64,000 bases of DNA, taken from Raffaelea ambrosiae (Eukaryota; Ascomycota; Sordariomycetes; Ophiostomatales; Ophiostomataceae). This document shows, piece by piece, positions 1 through 10,967 of this stretch (positions are counted from its first letter, which is position 1; every line of letters starts with the position of its first letter). The stretch is from contig PCDI01000001.1 of assembly GCA_002778195.1 (NCBI GenBank), positions 5,233,869-5,297,868 of the forward strand, in the 5' to 3' direction. Below the pieces are notes generated by a model. That model made no database searches. It saw only the letters and a list, made by a program, of their open reading frames with translations, and was not told the origin of the DNA. Both the position numbers and the translations under genes were made by a program.

Positions 1-259
1 AGTGGTACCGGCCTAGCGCAACCGGTCTCCGGCAATTGGGTGCATCGGGCCGTACAGTGTTTGGTTAATACGCACGTTACTAATCACTGTCTCCATTGGA
101 CCACTTTTTCCCCGCATCCATCTCCGGACCCGGAAGTCACACGTGCCGCATTACGACGGCGGCCTTTTCCGGATTATTTATACATGGCTTCTCCGCCCCC
201 TTTTCTCCTGACTACCCGCCATAGACGGAAACTCACATACAGTCTGATCTACACGGAAG
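1..259 (+). promoter_or_regulatory. upstream region of the first regulator gene
   Basis: No gene is supported here. The stretch ahead of the regulator's ATG holds an AT-rich TATA-like patch at about 173-182 (attatttata), roughly 80 bases before the start codon. The short open frame that crosses it has no recognisable protein content. Confidence 0.35.
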
Positions 260-2836
260 ATGGACCCGTATAACGGCGGCCTGCACTTGTCTCCGGGTGG
301 AAACACAGCCCGGAAAAGAAACTATGGCAGGAGAGCCTCCGATGGGGACCGGGGATTGGTGGCAAAGCGACAGATGGTCAGCCGAGCTTGTGATGCATGC
401 AAGCTACGAAAATCCAAATGCTCCGGGACTGTGCCGTGCTCAAACTGCACAAAGCGGGGCGTGTCATGTCGCTACGAGACCAAGTACGCCCGCGGCCGGC
501 CGCCAACACCCCTTCCGACCCCGATACTAGCTCCGATACTACCGGCTTCCGACAGCAATGTAACCTCTGCAGGGCCAGACTTTGAAGCGGGGGACTTTAT
601 CCCCGGCATTGAGCAGCGGCAATCTCAGCAACAAGCTGAAGACCGCTTGCAGGCGGCCCAACTCCACCCAGAACGGCAAGCAGAGACATCCAAACAACCC
701 CGGCCAGCTGTGTCACGGGCATCTCCCGTGCTCGGCGTCACCGAAATACAGGGCCAGTATGTCGAGCCAACATCAGGACTGGCATTCTTGCACCGTGCCT
801 GGAAACGCCTAGCGCACCAGCGACCGACCCGTGCTGTGCCCGATGATAGACTCGACAGCAGCGGCGCCGACGAGCGACGACAACTCCAGGATCGGGCGGG
901 CGACAAGCTGTACGACGGCGACAGTGGACCGAGGAGCAGTGTGTTGTCTATTCCCGACTTGGCCACGGCCAAGGAGCTTGTGCGGTACTACCACGACGTG
1001 TGCGTGGCGACGTACCGATTCCTGCACCAGCCGAGCGTCCTTGCCTGGCTGGAGCAGGCACACAGCAATCTTGACAGCGGAGTGCCCATTGAGCACGGCA
1101 TCGGTGCCATGAAGGCTGCCGTGGTTCTCGTCGTGCTTGCCGTGGCCATTTTCCACCAGGGAAAAAGCGGCGGATCGACGCCCGGAGCAGCCTCCGGAAT
1201 GACCCCGGAAACCAACACGGACGAGGTATCCAGCCGCAAAAGTGACCGGCTGTTCCTGGCAGCGACGAACCTGACGGCCACTGCCACCGGCTACCCAGCC
1301 CTGGACTCTGTACAGGCACATCTGGTGCAGGTTCTGTATCTCCTGCACACGTCGCGGGTCAACCAGGCCTGGTACGTGTTTGGCCACACCGTGCAGATCA
1401 TCGCAGCTCTAGGGCTGCATAGGAGACGGCGTGTGCACCGGGGCCGTCTGGCCACAACCGACACACCCCAAGATTACGTCGACGAGCAGTGCCGCAAGCG
1501 CTCCTTTTGGGTGGCCTACATCCTAGACGCGTATCTCGGGGTCATGTTTGGGCGACCGCGACACTACCACGACGAGAACATCGACCAGGAGCTGCCGGAT
1601 GCAGTCAACGACGAGGAGATGGGAAAGTCGTCCACGACGGCATCCAGACGACCCGACTCTCCCATGGAATCGCTCGTTTTCCATGCTCGCATCGGTCGCA
1701 TTGTGGGCCGCATCTCCCAGTCCATCTATGCCGTCAACAACCAGCACGACCTTGGCGAGGTCCACATGCTACAAATCGTGCAGCAGGTGCGTGCCGACAT
1801 TGATGCATGGACGGCCAGCCTTCCTGCCGTTCTCAGCTCCATCCACCCGGCCAGCCTGGTGTACCCCTTTCGGCGGCAGGCCACGACCATGCGGCTGGCC
1901 CGTGCCCACGCTATTATCCATCTGAACCGGCCGTTTCTGCTCAAGCAGATTGGACAGACGGCCCACCAGACTGGGCACCAGAGTGAGCCCAGCAGCACCC
2001 AGATTGTCCCATCAGCCAGAAAGGCGGTGTCGGATTGCTTGGCCGCTGCCCGGGAGGTGCTCGGCATTGTGGACAACATGGCGCAAGACGGGACGCTCTT
2101 CTATGCCTTTTGGTGGACGCATTACGTGGCCTTCTGCTCTCTGGCGGTGGTGTACGTCTGGAAGATCCAGCACAGCAGTCTTGATATAGACTACGACAGC
2201 GACATGGACGACCCCAACGAGTTCTACCGCCTGGCTGAGCAGTGCCAGCAGCACCTGGCGCGGGCAACCGCGCTCAACTCTCCGAGCCGGCGGTACAGCA
2301 TCATTTTGGAGGAACTGCGGCAAGAGGCACTGGGACGGTCCCAGGAAGCGGGACAGCAGCTTGGCCAGACGAAAGAGCAACAGCAGCAGCCTCACCCGTA
2401 TCACCCATATCCACAGACACGCCAACAGTACCATCAAAATGCGCAGACTGAACATCCACAGGAGGTAGCATTGCCTCTGGGTCACGGGGCGTCACCAGAT
2501 GGGCTCGATGGACACAGCACTCTGGATATGAGCGACGAAACGGTCGAAGTGACTCGGGACATGGTCGTCTCAGCCGCCGTCGGCACCATGGCTCAGGGTC
2601 AAGAACCGACACCCTTGGGTTTCTCCACGCAGTGGGATGGCTGGCAGACGATTGACTGGCTGGACATTGACGCCTTAGTAAGTACATGTGCAATTTCTAC
2701 TTTCTCGAACTCCCCCCCCCCATCTACGCAGTGCCGCTGACTCGTCTAGGCTCTTGGCCAGTTTTCTGGATTGGCTGCCTCGCCCGATGCCTGGATGCCA
2801 GGAACACTTCCCATGGGCCATGCTTTTGTGCCGTAG
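260..2836 (+). CDS. Zn2Cys6 fungal transcription factor
   Basis: Nuclear DNA-binding regulator of the GAL4-type family. The binuclear cluster is complete: Cys44, 47, 54, 60, 63 and 70 (CX2CX6CX5CX2CX6C), followed by a basic and proline-rich linker. The middle of the protein (about residues 220-560) resembles the fungal-specific regulatory domain (Fungal_trans/MHR), with a typical run around LGLHRRR and KRSFWVAYILD. The C-terminal part is rich in Gln and His. A 72-bp intron at 2678-2749 (gtaagt to ctag) must be removed; the second exon then reads to TAG at 2834-2836, giving 834 residues and an end in HAFVP. Without splicing the frame ends at 2740 with an unlikely tail. It is convergent with the aldo-keto reductase and close to the A-T-R enzyme, so it may control both. 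The target genes are inference. Confidence 0.88.
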
Positions 2837-2946
2837 TCGGACTGGAGTCTTCCACTCGAACCCTTTTTTCATATATTTTCATGTATTTTATTTTTTCATG
2901 TGGAAACAATCCATACCATGTTGTGCATTGTTGCATTGTTTCACAA

Positions 2947-3989
2947 TTATACCGTAAACTTTGTCAGGTTTGCTGGCCCTGCTTCCCGTGCAATCTTCTT
3001 CGCTGCCTCGTCGCCGATCTCCTCAAAGATGTCGTAGCCCCAAACCGAACACGCGTTGTACCTGCCGTGCTTCTCCAGACCGTTCAGCTCCTCAAACACG
3101 TCCTTTGCCAGTGGTTGCACGGCTAGGTTCGACACGATGCGCGAGGGTGTCACGCTCTTTGGCAGCACCACGGTTCCGCGCTGCACGCCCCACGAGTACA
3201 GCAGCTGGCCCGCGTCGATGCCCGTGCGTGCGGCCAGTGCCTGAACGCGTTCGTCGTCGATGGTGCGCGGAAGGCCGGACTGGTTGTTCCCGAGAGGCGA
3301 GTACGCCTCGACAACGATGCCGTGTGCGTTGCAGAATTCCAAGAGCGCCGGCTGCTGCAGGTAGGGGTGGGCTTCGATCTGGTTGACCGCGGGTACGACC
3401 TTTGTCTTGGCCAGGAGGTCCTCGAGGCGGTGCTGGTTGAAGTTGCAGATGCCGATGGCGCGGACTTTGCCCGTGTCAAGCAGCTTCTCCATGGCCGTGT
3501 AGGTGGTGGCCGGGTCGATGTCCTCCAGGACGAAGACGCCGTCCTTGTCGAGCGGGAACCACTTGTCCGAGGCTTGGAAGGCACTGCAGATGGATCAGCG
3601 TCTGCCGAGTCGTTGTCGACGCGAGTGAGAAAGATGGTGTACGGCGAAACCTACACTGGCCAATGCATGAGGTACAAGTCCACATAGTCTGTCTGCAGGT
3701 CCTTCAGCGTCTTGTCGAGCGCGGCTTCGACGTCTTCTGGGCGATGCTTGGTGTTCCATAGCTTGCTCGTGATGAAAATGTCTTTGCGCGGAACGCCGCT
3801 GGCCTTGATTCCGGCGCCAACTTCGGTCTCGTTGCGGTAGATGGCGGCGCAGTCGAGGTGCCGATAGCCTGCGCGCAATGCCTGTTCAACGGCACTCTCG
3901 ACCTCATTCGGCTTGGCCTGCCAGGTGCCGAAGCCGACGGCGGGAATGTCGACGCCGGTGTTGAGCTTGAAGGAAGTGGGAAGAGACAT
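2947..3989 (-). CDS. aldo-keto reductase
   Basis: NAD(P)H-dependent reductase of aldehydes or ketones, AKR superfamily, probably cytosolic. Two exons: 3989-3655 and 3583-2947, joined across an intron with a GTAGGT donor and a CTGCAG acceptor; the join restores PVAFQASDKW. The product is 323 residues, a normal AKR length. The catalytic tetrad is complete: Asp46 and Tyr51 (HLDCAAIYRNE), Lys76 (SKLW) and His109 (LMHWP). The cofactor loop is visible as VVLPKSVTPSRI near the C-terminus. It is divergent from the A-T-R reductase with about 600 bp between the two starts. A natural role would be reduction of the aldehyde that enzyme releases, but a general detoxifying AKR is equally possible from sequence alone. 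Confidence 0.92.
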
Positions 3990-4590
3990 TGTGGCTGGGC
4001 GGTGCGTTGTGAACAGCGAGAGTGATGGTCGACTGCTTTTGGAAAAGAAAGAGGTTCTTGGGGGAAGATGTGATGGAAGCTTCTAATCAGCTAGAGCTGC
4101 TTGAGCTTCCGAGCTCGGTGGCTCGCAAATAAACCCTGCGAGGTAACTCACAACCGGATCAACGGCCCAGCCAATCTTCGGTGGCACCAATCCCGCTGTT
4201 ACTCGGAAAAATGCCCCGAGGTGCCGCGGAGAAACGGTGGGGAGGCACGGAGAAGCCTGCGGAGAAGCAGGCGGAGAATGTTTCGGCGCTAATGGGCCCA
4301 CCTTTGTTGATCGAAGCCGAGTCTGTGCGGGAGCTTCCGGTTACTCGGAGAGGCTGGCCACCTCTGTCACGGATAAGACACATCAACAGACTGTCCGGGC
4401 CGCGACCGCATGTCGTCATCGGACCAATGTCGTGGTTGGATGGTGGTTCATATTTGCCGCACTACCTACATAATAGACATGCAAAACGGCGCCGATACTT
4501 GGGCTGTTGCCAGATTGGCTTGTTAGGGTTGCTTCAAACAAACGACCATCTCCAGGACCCGAGTCCAACTCTCAGGCACAATCACCAACC
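3990..4590. promoter_or_regulatory. divergent promoter with repeated 9-mers
   Basis: Shared upstream region of the aldo-keto reductase (minus) and the A-T-R enzyme (plus). It holds gagcttccg at 4103-4111 and 4330-4338, and ttactcgga at 4199-4207 and 4340-4348. Both motifs carry a CCG or CGG triplet, the half-site bound by Zn2Cys6 proteins. Several CCAAT boxes are also present (for example near 4170-4190 and 4420). No coding sequence is seen; an in-frame ATG at 4507 exists but lies ahead of the better start at 4591. Confidence 0.45.
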
Positions 4591-7500
4591 ATGGGTGCTT
4601 CTGTAGTCGGCCCCATCACTGCGGGACCGCTACCGGCCAGACAAGATGTTGTCACTATCGAGCAAGGCGAGAATGATGTCGCCCATGACGAGCCTCTGCG
4701 GACAATCGACGACCTTGTGCGGCATCGGGCGCGCACGCTGCGCGACCAGATCATCGTGTCCTACCCGTCCTCGGGCATTGAGTATGTGGACTACTCCATG
4801 CGTCAGCTAGACATTTTTGCCTACCGCGTGGCCACCCACTACCAGCAGCATCTGCCTTTGCGGACCTCATCGTCGGCGCAGCCATTGGTCGTGGCCATGC
4901 TGGGGCCTTCCAACCTCGAGTATTTGATTACCCTTCTGGGACTGATCAAAATGGGACACACCATCTTGTTCCTGTCGACGCGCATCTCGTCGGCTGCCAT
5001 CGCTTCTCTGATGACGACAACCAACGCCAGCGCCATACTCGCCGACCATCGATACACGGAAACGGCAGCAGCAGCCATCGAAGCTCTGCCGCACAAGGAT
5101 TCGGTTGCCCTGATGGACCTGGCGCCGCGGTCTGTGTTTGAGTTTTCGATTGAAGACGTCCCCGCCCATTTCGACACGCGCCTGGATGCTGGCCTCGACC
5201 ACGCCGTCGAAACTGAAAACTACGTCTACATCATCCATTCGAGTGGCTCGACGGGGTTCCCGAAACCCATCTACCAGATTCAGCGGGCCGCGCTCTCCAA
5301 CTTTTCCCACAACATGAATATGAACGCCTTCATCACCCTGCCGTTGTATCACAACTTTGGCATCTGCAACATGTTCCGAGCGATCTACTCTGGTCGGTCG
5401 ATCCACATGTACAATGCCGAGCTGCCGCTGACAGCGGGAAATTTGGAGAGCATCCTGGCAGCGCACAACTTTGAAATACTGTACGGCGTACCATACGCAC
5501 TCAAACTGCTGGCCGAGAGCAAATCGGGTATCGATCTGCTGCGGCAGCTCAAGGTCGTCATGTACGGTGGTTCGGCATGTCCAGACGAGTTGGGGGATGT
5601 GCTCGTCAACGCAGGCGTGAATTTGATTGGACACTACGGCGCGTAAGTCATCCTCGTCTGTTTGGTGTCCACGTCTTTTTATGTTTTTTTCTGGAATTGT
5701 ACTTTCTTGCAGTCGCTTTCTTCCAGTCGCTTCATTTTCTCTATTGCTGACTATCCAGAACCGAGGTTGGGCAGTTGATGACGTCGTTCCGGCCTGCCGG
5801 TGACAAGGCCTGGAACTACATCCGCGAGACCGACAACCTCTCGCCCTTCCTAAACTGGCTTCCGCGGGGTCCGAATTTGGTTGAGTGCTGTGTCCTTGAG
5901 GGCTGGCCCGCTAAGCTCACCAGCAACATGCCCGACGGATCATATGCCACCAAGGATCTCTTCGAGCCGCACCCAACCATCCCCCGTGCGTGGAAGTACA
6001 TTGCCCGTCTTGACGATACCATTGCTCTGGTAAATGGCGAGAAGTTCAGCCCCGTCCCGCTCGAGGGCGCCATCCGCTCCGATAGCTGGGTGGCTGAGGC
6101 AGTCGTATTCGGATCCGGTCGGCCAAATATCGGGCTGTTGCTCATACCTGCCACGACAGCCCCGGCGGAGGAGGTCATTGACCACATATGGCCCATTGTC
6201 GATGCCGCCAATCAGCGATACGAAGCCTACGGACGCCTAGCACGGCACATGATCCGCGTGCTGCCGCACGATGCCCCGTGCCCGCGGACAGACAAGGGCA
6301 GCATTATCCGACAGGCCTTCTACCGGGATTTCGCGGCCGAGATCGAGAAAGCCTACGAAGATTACGAGCAGGCAATCCGTCCCGAGGATGTCAAGACCAT
6401 GAGCCTAGACGAGCTGCGGGTGTTTCTGCGGGACACCGTTCCGAAAGTCTTGGGAAGGGACGAGAGACTACCGGATAGCGGTGACAAGGACGACAGCGAC
6501 TTCTTCTCACTGGGTATGGATTCTCTGCAGGCCATTCAGCTTCGTCGGCAGATTCTCCGCAACGTCGACTTGGCTGGGCAGAAGCTCGGGAGCAACGTTG
6601 CCTTTGATTATCCTTGTGTGTCAAAACTGGCCGGCTATCTACACGGTCTCCAGACTGGGGGGACTGCCGATGGGGTGTCTATCGAGGCCGAGATGAGTGC
6701 ACTCATCGACAAGTACGCCAACTTTGGCAATGTTCCATTGCGGCCACGCACATCTGTGGTAAGTAGTGCCGAATAGGGAGGGGAAAAAAAAAAGTGAACA
6801 AAATATGAGAACAAAGAAACCAAAGATGGCAAACATTCAAACCATCGGAATCGATGAGCTAACAGATCTCCAGGCCGTCACCGGTGCCACTGGCTCGCTT
6901 GGTGCCCACGTCATCTCCCGTCTTTCGGCAGATCCGACCATCCAGCGCATCTACTGTCTCGTCCGCGCCGACAGCGACGAGCACGCCCTCACCCGCGTCC
7001 GGGCCTCCCTGATTCAGCGCCGCGTTTACCATGCTCTTCCCCTGGATCAGCGTCAAAAGCTTCGCGTACTGGCCTTTGACCAGGCTGATTCTCGTCTCGG
7101 TCTCGCGGATGCTACGTACTGGGAGCTTGCTGACAACCTCCGCGCCGTCGTGCACTGCGCGTGGGCCGTCAACTTCAACTGGCACCTGTCCTCCTTCCGC
7201 GACTGCATTTCTGGAATACACAATCTGATCTCGCTCTGCTTGCCCACCAAGGCCACGTTTTCCTTCTGCTCGTCGGTGAGCGCTGTGGCTCGGTCGCCGT
7301 CCGTCCACGTTCCGGAGACGGTGGCCGAGCTCGACTGGGCCCAAGGCATGGGCTATGCACAGTCCAAGGTGGTGGCCGAGCACCTGTGCGTACGGGCCGC
7401 TCGCGAGCAGGGTGTCCCCACACGTGTGTTCCGTGTTGGCCAGATCATCGCCGACACCCGGTTCGGCATATGGAATACCACCGAGGCTATTCCGCTGATG

Positions 7501-8535
7501 CTGCAGACGGCCTGCACGATGGGTGCACTGCCCCGGCTTGCAGAGACCCCGTCGTGGCTACCGGTCGACACGGTCGCCCAGGCGGCAGTAGATGTGACAT
7601 TGGCAGCAAGCCCCAACTTGCAGGACCCCTCCCTCGTGGTGAACATTGCCAACCACCAAACGTTTGCTTGGACCAAGGAGCTGCTGCCGGCTCTCCGGGA
7701 CGCTGGCTTGTCCTTCGAGGAGGTCGACCCCCGCGAGTGGGTGCGTCGTCTGCGCGCTTCGAATCCGGATCCCATCGCGAACCCGCCCATCAAGCTGGTC
7801 GACTTCTTTGCCAGCAAGTACGACCGGGATCTCGGCGAGTTTGCTCCGTCCAAGACGTATGCCACCGAGACTGCTCGTAGCTTGTCGCCCGCTCTGTCGT
7901 CGGCCCCCGTGCTTGACCCATACGTCGTAAAGAAGTTTGTCGACCGATTCTTGACTACATGGACTGCAACGTCCAAGACGAATACAGACCAAGACACGCC
8001 CCAACAGCAGTCCAAAATTATTGTTCTCGCCGGTCCGTGCGGCTCGGGCAAGTCGACGATCGGTCTCCGGTTGGCAGCGGAGCTCGGCGGCAATTTTATC
8101 GACGGTGATGCCCTACACACTCACGACGCAATTCAGAAAATGGTCAATGGCATGCCTCTGACAGATGGCGATCGATGGGCTTGGTTGGCGCGCATCCGCA
8201 GTCGTGCTCGCGAGGCAGTCGACGAACTGGGATACGACACGGTGGTGATTGGATGCTCGGCTCTCCGCCGGTCGTACCGGGATGAGTTGCGGAAACTGGG
8301 GAGCGAGTCTTCTACGAGACTGGTCTTTGTTGACCTCCAGGCACCGATTGCGGTGTTACGTGATCGGGTGGCCAAACGACAGGGCCACTACATGACGGCG
8401 CAGATGGTGGACAGCCAGATTGAGATACACGAACCGATTGGCGAGGATGAGGAGGATGTGTTGCCAGTAGACGCCGGTGTCACATTGGAGCAAGTTCTGT
8501 CTGAGGTTCGTTCTCTGACAAAGAGCTATTACTGA
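4591..8535 (+). CDS. NRPS-like A-T-R carboxylate reductase fused to a gluconokinase-type kinase
   Basis: Three exons (4591-5642, 5759-6758, 6874-8535) give 1237 residues. The adenylation domain (about 1-560) has the A3 loop SSGSTGFPKP, the A5 motif YGATEVGQ, completed by the first splice, and RLDDTIALVNGEKF. The carrier domain follows, with FFSLGMDSLQ and phosphopantetheine Ser606. The thioester-reductase domain starts at the second splice (TGATGSLG, about 687-694) and has the YxxxK pair in YAQSKVVAEHL. Residues about 1065-1237 form a whole GntK-like domain: Walker A GPCGSGKST, then GDALH, KMVNGMPLTDGDRW, CSALRRSYRD and RQGHY. No stop or splice signal separates reductase and kinase. Known chemistry of the family: ATP-dependent acyl loading, then NADPH release of an aldehyde. 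What the kinase acts on is unknown. The start at 4591 (ccaaccATGG) is preferred over an upstream ATG at 4507. Confidence 0.9.
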
Positions 8536-8705
8536 TGAGCGTTTCCTATATGGTGCGTATGTCTTTTCCATATCAAAGTAAAATAGACCAGAAGAATCAT
8601 CAAGTTGATATTTTTTACACATATTTGTGGGAAAATGTGCTTTCGGTAGGATAATTGTGAACATTTTCGTATTGGGAAACAGTTTATTTTCCTGTGACCG
8701 ACAGC

Positions 8706-10529
8706 TTAGACCCGTCCCAGGAATCTGATTTCCAACCACCGAAATGGCACATAGAGGATCGCCGTCAAGGCAAATGCCATTTCAAACCCAATGTCCCCAG
8801 TATGCTTGGCAATCGGACCCGTAAACCATATCTGGTCCATTCCTGGAATGACCAAAGCAAAACTCAGTATGGCCGCGCTGAGTGCAGCCACACCCGGAGG
8901 CAGAGCCGATGCGATATCCCATTTGCTCATATCGTAGTTCTCGATTCTTGCCTTCCGGAAGACGACATGCTCAAGTCCCGCCACGGCCACAAAGGCAGCC
9001 GGCCAGTATCCGATGATGCCAAGGAAGTTGCTGAGGGAATCGAAGAAAGATGCGGCAATCTTGATGGCGACGGGAATAATAATGGCCGTCACAATGACGG
9101 TGTATACCACACGGGGTATGCGCAGTCGAACGAGGTACAGCACTGCCTGGAAGTTGAGGGTGAGGGCATAGATAGTCCCTGCTACGTTGCCGAGAATGCT
9201 GAAGGCGAGAAGCACGAGCAGAAACTTTCCAAAGCCGTGAACAGGCTCCAGCATCGCCCCGAGAACGCCGCCGACACTGTTGCTGTCGTAGCCTTCTTGC
9301 CATGCCGGAACATTGGGGACTGCACCTCCAATGGCTGCGCCCAACACCATCAGGGGAATGCCCCCGACAGTCAAGCCAATGTAAGACGGGATAAAAATGG
9401 CTCTCCTGGCCATAGTTAGAACGCAAACGGCAAAGGGAAAGAAAAAGAAAAGCAAATTAAGAAAATAGAAATGCAAGACAGCGAGGGAAGTAAATTGGAA
9501 TAGACAATGTCCCATGCAGGCAAAATCTTTCATTTTTATTTCTTACAAGTCAACATTACTTACTTTTTTGACCGCGCGTCGAAATATGTCGTAAAGTCAC
9601 TGGCAATAGCAGACCAGGGCAGGAAAAATCCCGCCACAAGGGACGCAAAGCCAAGAACCGTGTTGGCAGTGGCTGGTGCAGCATTGACCTGCTCATGCAG
9701 ATGCTTGCCTCCACAGCCAACAGCCACCAGAAGTGCCACCAGCGTTGGGAACCAGGCATAACGATCAAATTGGTGGATCACTGTGGAGCCAAAGAAGACG
9801 ACGACGAGGTTGACAATGGCGACTATGACGATTCCCACGTTCACAGACAGACCACCAGGACGGATAGCAGAAAGTGCCTGGCCGCCAAGAATGCAATCGA
9901 TGATGCTGTATCCCGCCAGTGTGGCCATGTTCAGAAGCAGAGGCAAGATCGTGCCATACAGTCTGGATTGTCAGTGACTCTCCACCATCCAAGCTTTCAT
10001 AGACGCGTTGAGCCGTACCCAAAGGCATATCGGGCGTGTACCATCTGTCTGAGCCCGAGGATGGCTCCGAGATGGGTCATGTAGGGTGCCGACAGAGCAG
10101 TCAACAATCCAAAGAAGAGGATGACAAGGGAGCAGTCGCGCAGTCCAAGGCCGTAACTAAGAGTGCCAGACATGCCAGTCGATATGCTGGATAGACGCCG
10201 AAAACACTGGTCAGCGAAGAATGATGAAAGAAGCAGAATCGGGTGTCCCAGGACGGAAACGCATCGACGCACGCAATGAGATTGAAGTTCATGGAAAACC
10301 ACAGAGTCGCCAAGTTGGTGTAACGACGCTCTGTCTTCTGCTCGATGGGGACGGGCTCGTTTCCACGTTGCTCGACACCGCGAAGCGACTTGAGCCAGGT
10401 CTGCCACGGGCGACGGACATGGCTGATGTCCACGGTTTCGCCCTCGAGGGCAGAGGTTGACTTGTCCTTGGTTGCAAACTTTTCAGACTTCATCGCTGCT
10501 ATTGTTGGTACTTCGCCGGACGAAGACAT
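8706..10529 (-). CDS. NCS1 purine-cytosine/nucleobase permease
   Basis: Multi-pass plasma-membrane symporter of the NCS1 (Fcy/purine-cytosine permease) family. Four exons: 10529-10273, 10186-10019, 9962-9564, 9405-8706; introns of 86, 56 and 158 bp; 507 residues. The joins restore the family sequence, for example NFNLIAISTGMSGTLSYGLG and FGLYGTILPLLLNMATL. About twelve hydrophobic segments alternate with short loops, ending in VPFRWLEIRFLGRV. The start at 10529 (MSSSGEV) is preferred; an internal Met (MKSEKF) lies 12 codons later. It is divergent from an amidohydrolase that could process its cargo. The substrate cannot be read from the sequence: cytosine, purines, hydantoins and related rings are all carried by this family. 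Confidence 0.9.
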
Positions 10530-10967
10530 CGAGACCGCAATGCAAAAGAATTGGGAGCCCCGTCTTCTTAGTACCGGATACGTACAGCCGCCCCAGAGCC
10601 GCTCCCGGCAATCTGACAACCATTCACCAGCCAGTATCCCTACGCATTTCTTCACGGGCAGATTGCAGATACAGTTCCACTGGCGGTAAGACCGAAAGGG
10701 GAACTACAGACCATCGTGGCACGGATTCGTTGGACGCTAATTCCACTGATAAGAATCGACAGCACTTGGACGCTAAGCAGAAATAGGAAACTTTAGACCA
10801 TCGTAGAGATATGGGTTTTTCTTTCTTGTACCTCAAATGAAGCGAAAGAGCGAAGCCGCGAGGTTGGTGTCTCCTTTTTTTTATCGCAGTCACCAATACC
10901 GTCCTTGGCACTCGTGGCCGTTCAACAGCTCTCTGCCTCATTCTTTTTCTACCCAAGTCAAGACGCG
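10530..10967. promoter_or_regulatory. divergent promoter with paired direct repeats and GATA sites
   Basis: Upstream region shared by the permease and the amidohydrolase. Two motifs each occur twice: agaccatcgt at 10708-10717 and 10795-10804, and ttggacgctaa at 10730-10740 and 10766-10776. The outer pair flanks the inner pair. A TGATAA site at 10747-10752 lies between the inner copies, and a CGATAA site (minus strand) is at 10881-10886; both fit the HGATAR site of AreA-type nitrogen regulators. The repeats are seen directly; operator function is inference. Confidence 0.55.
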
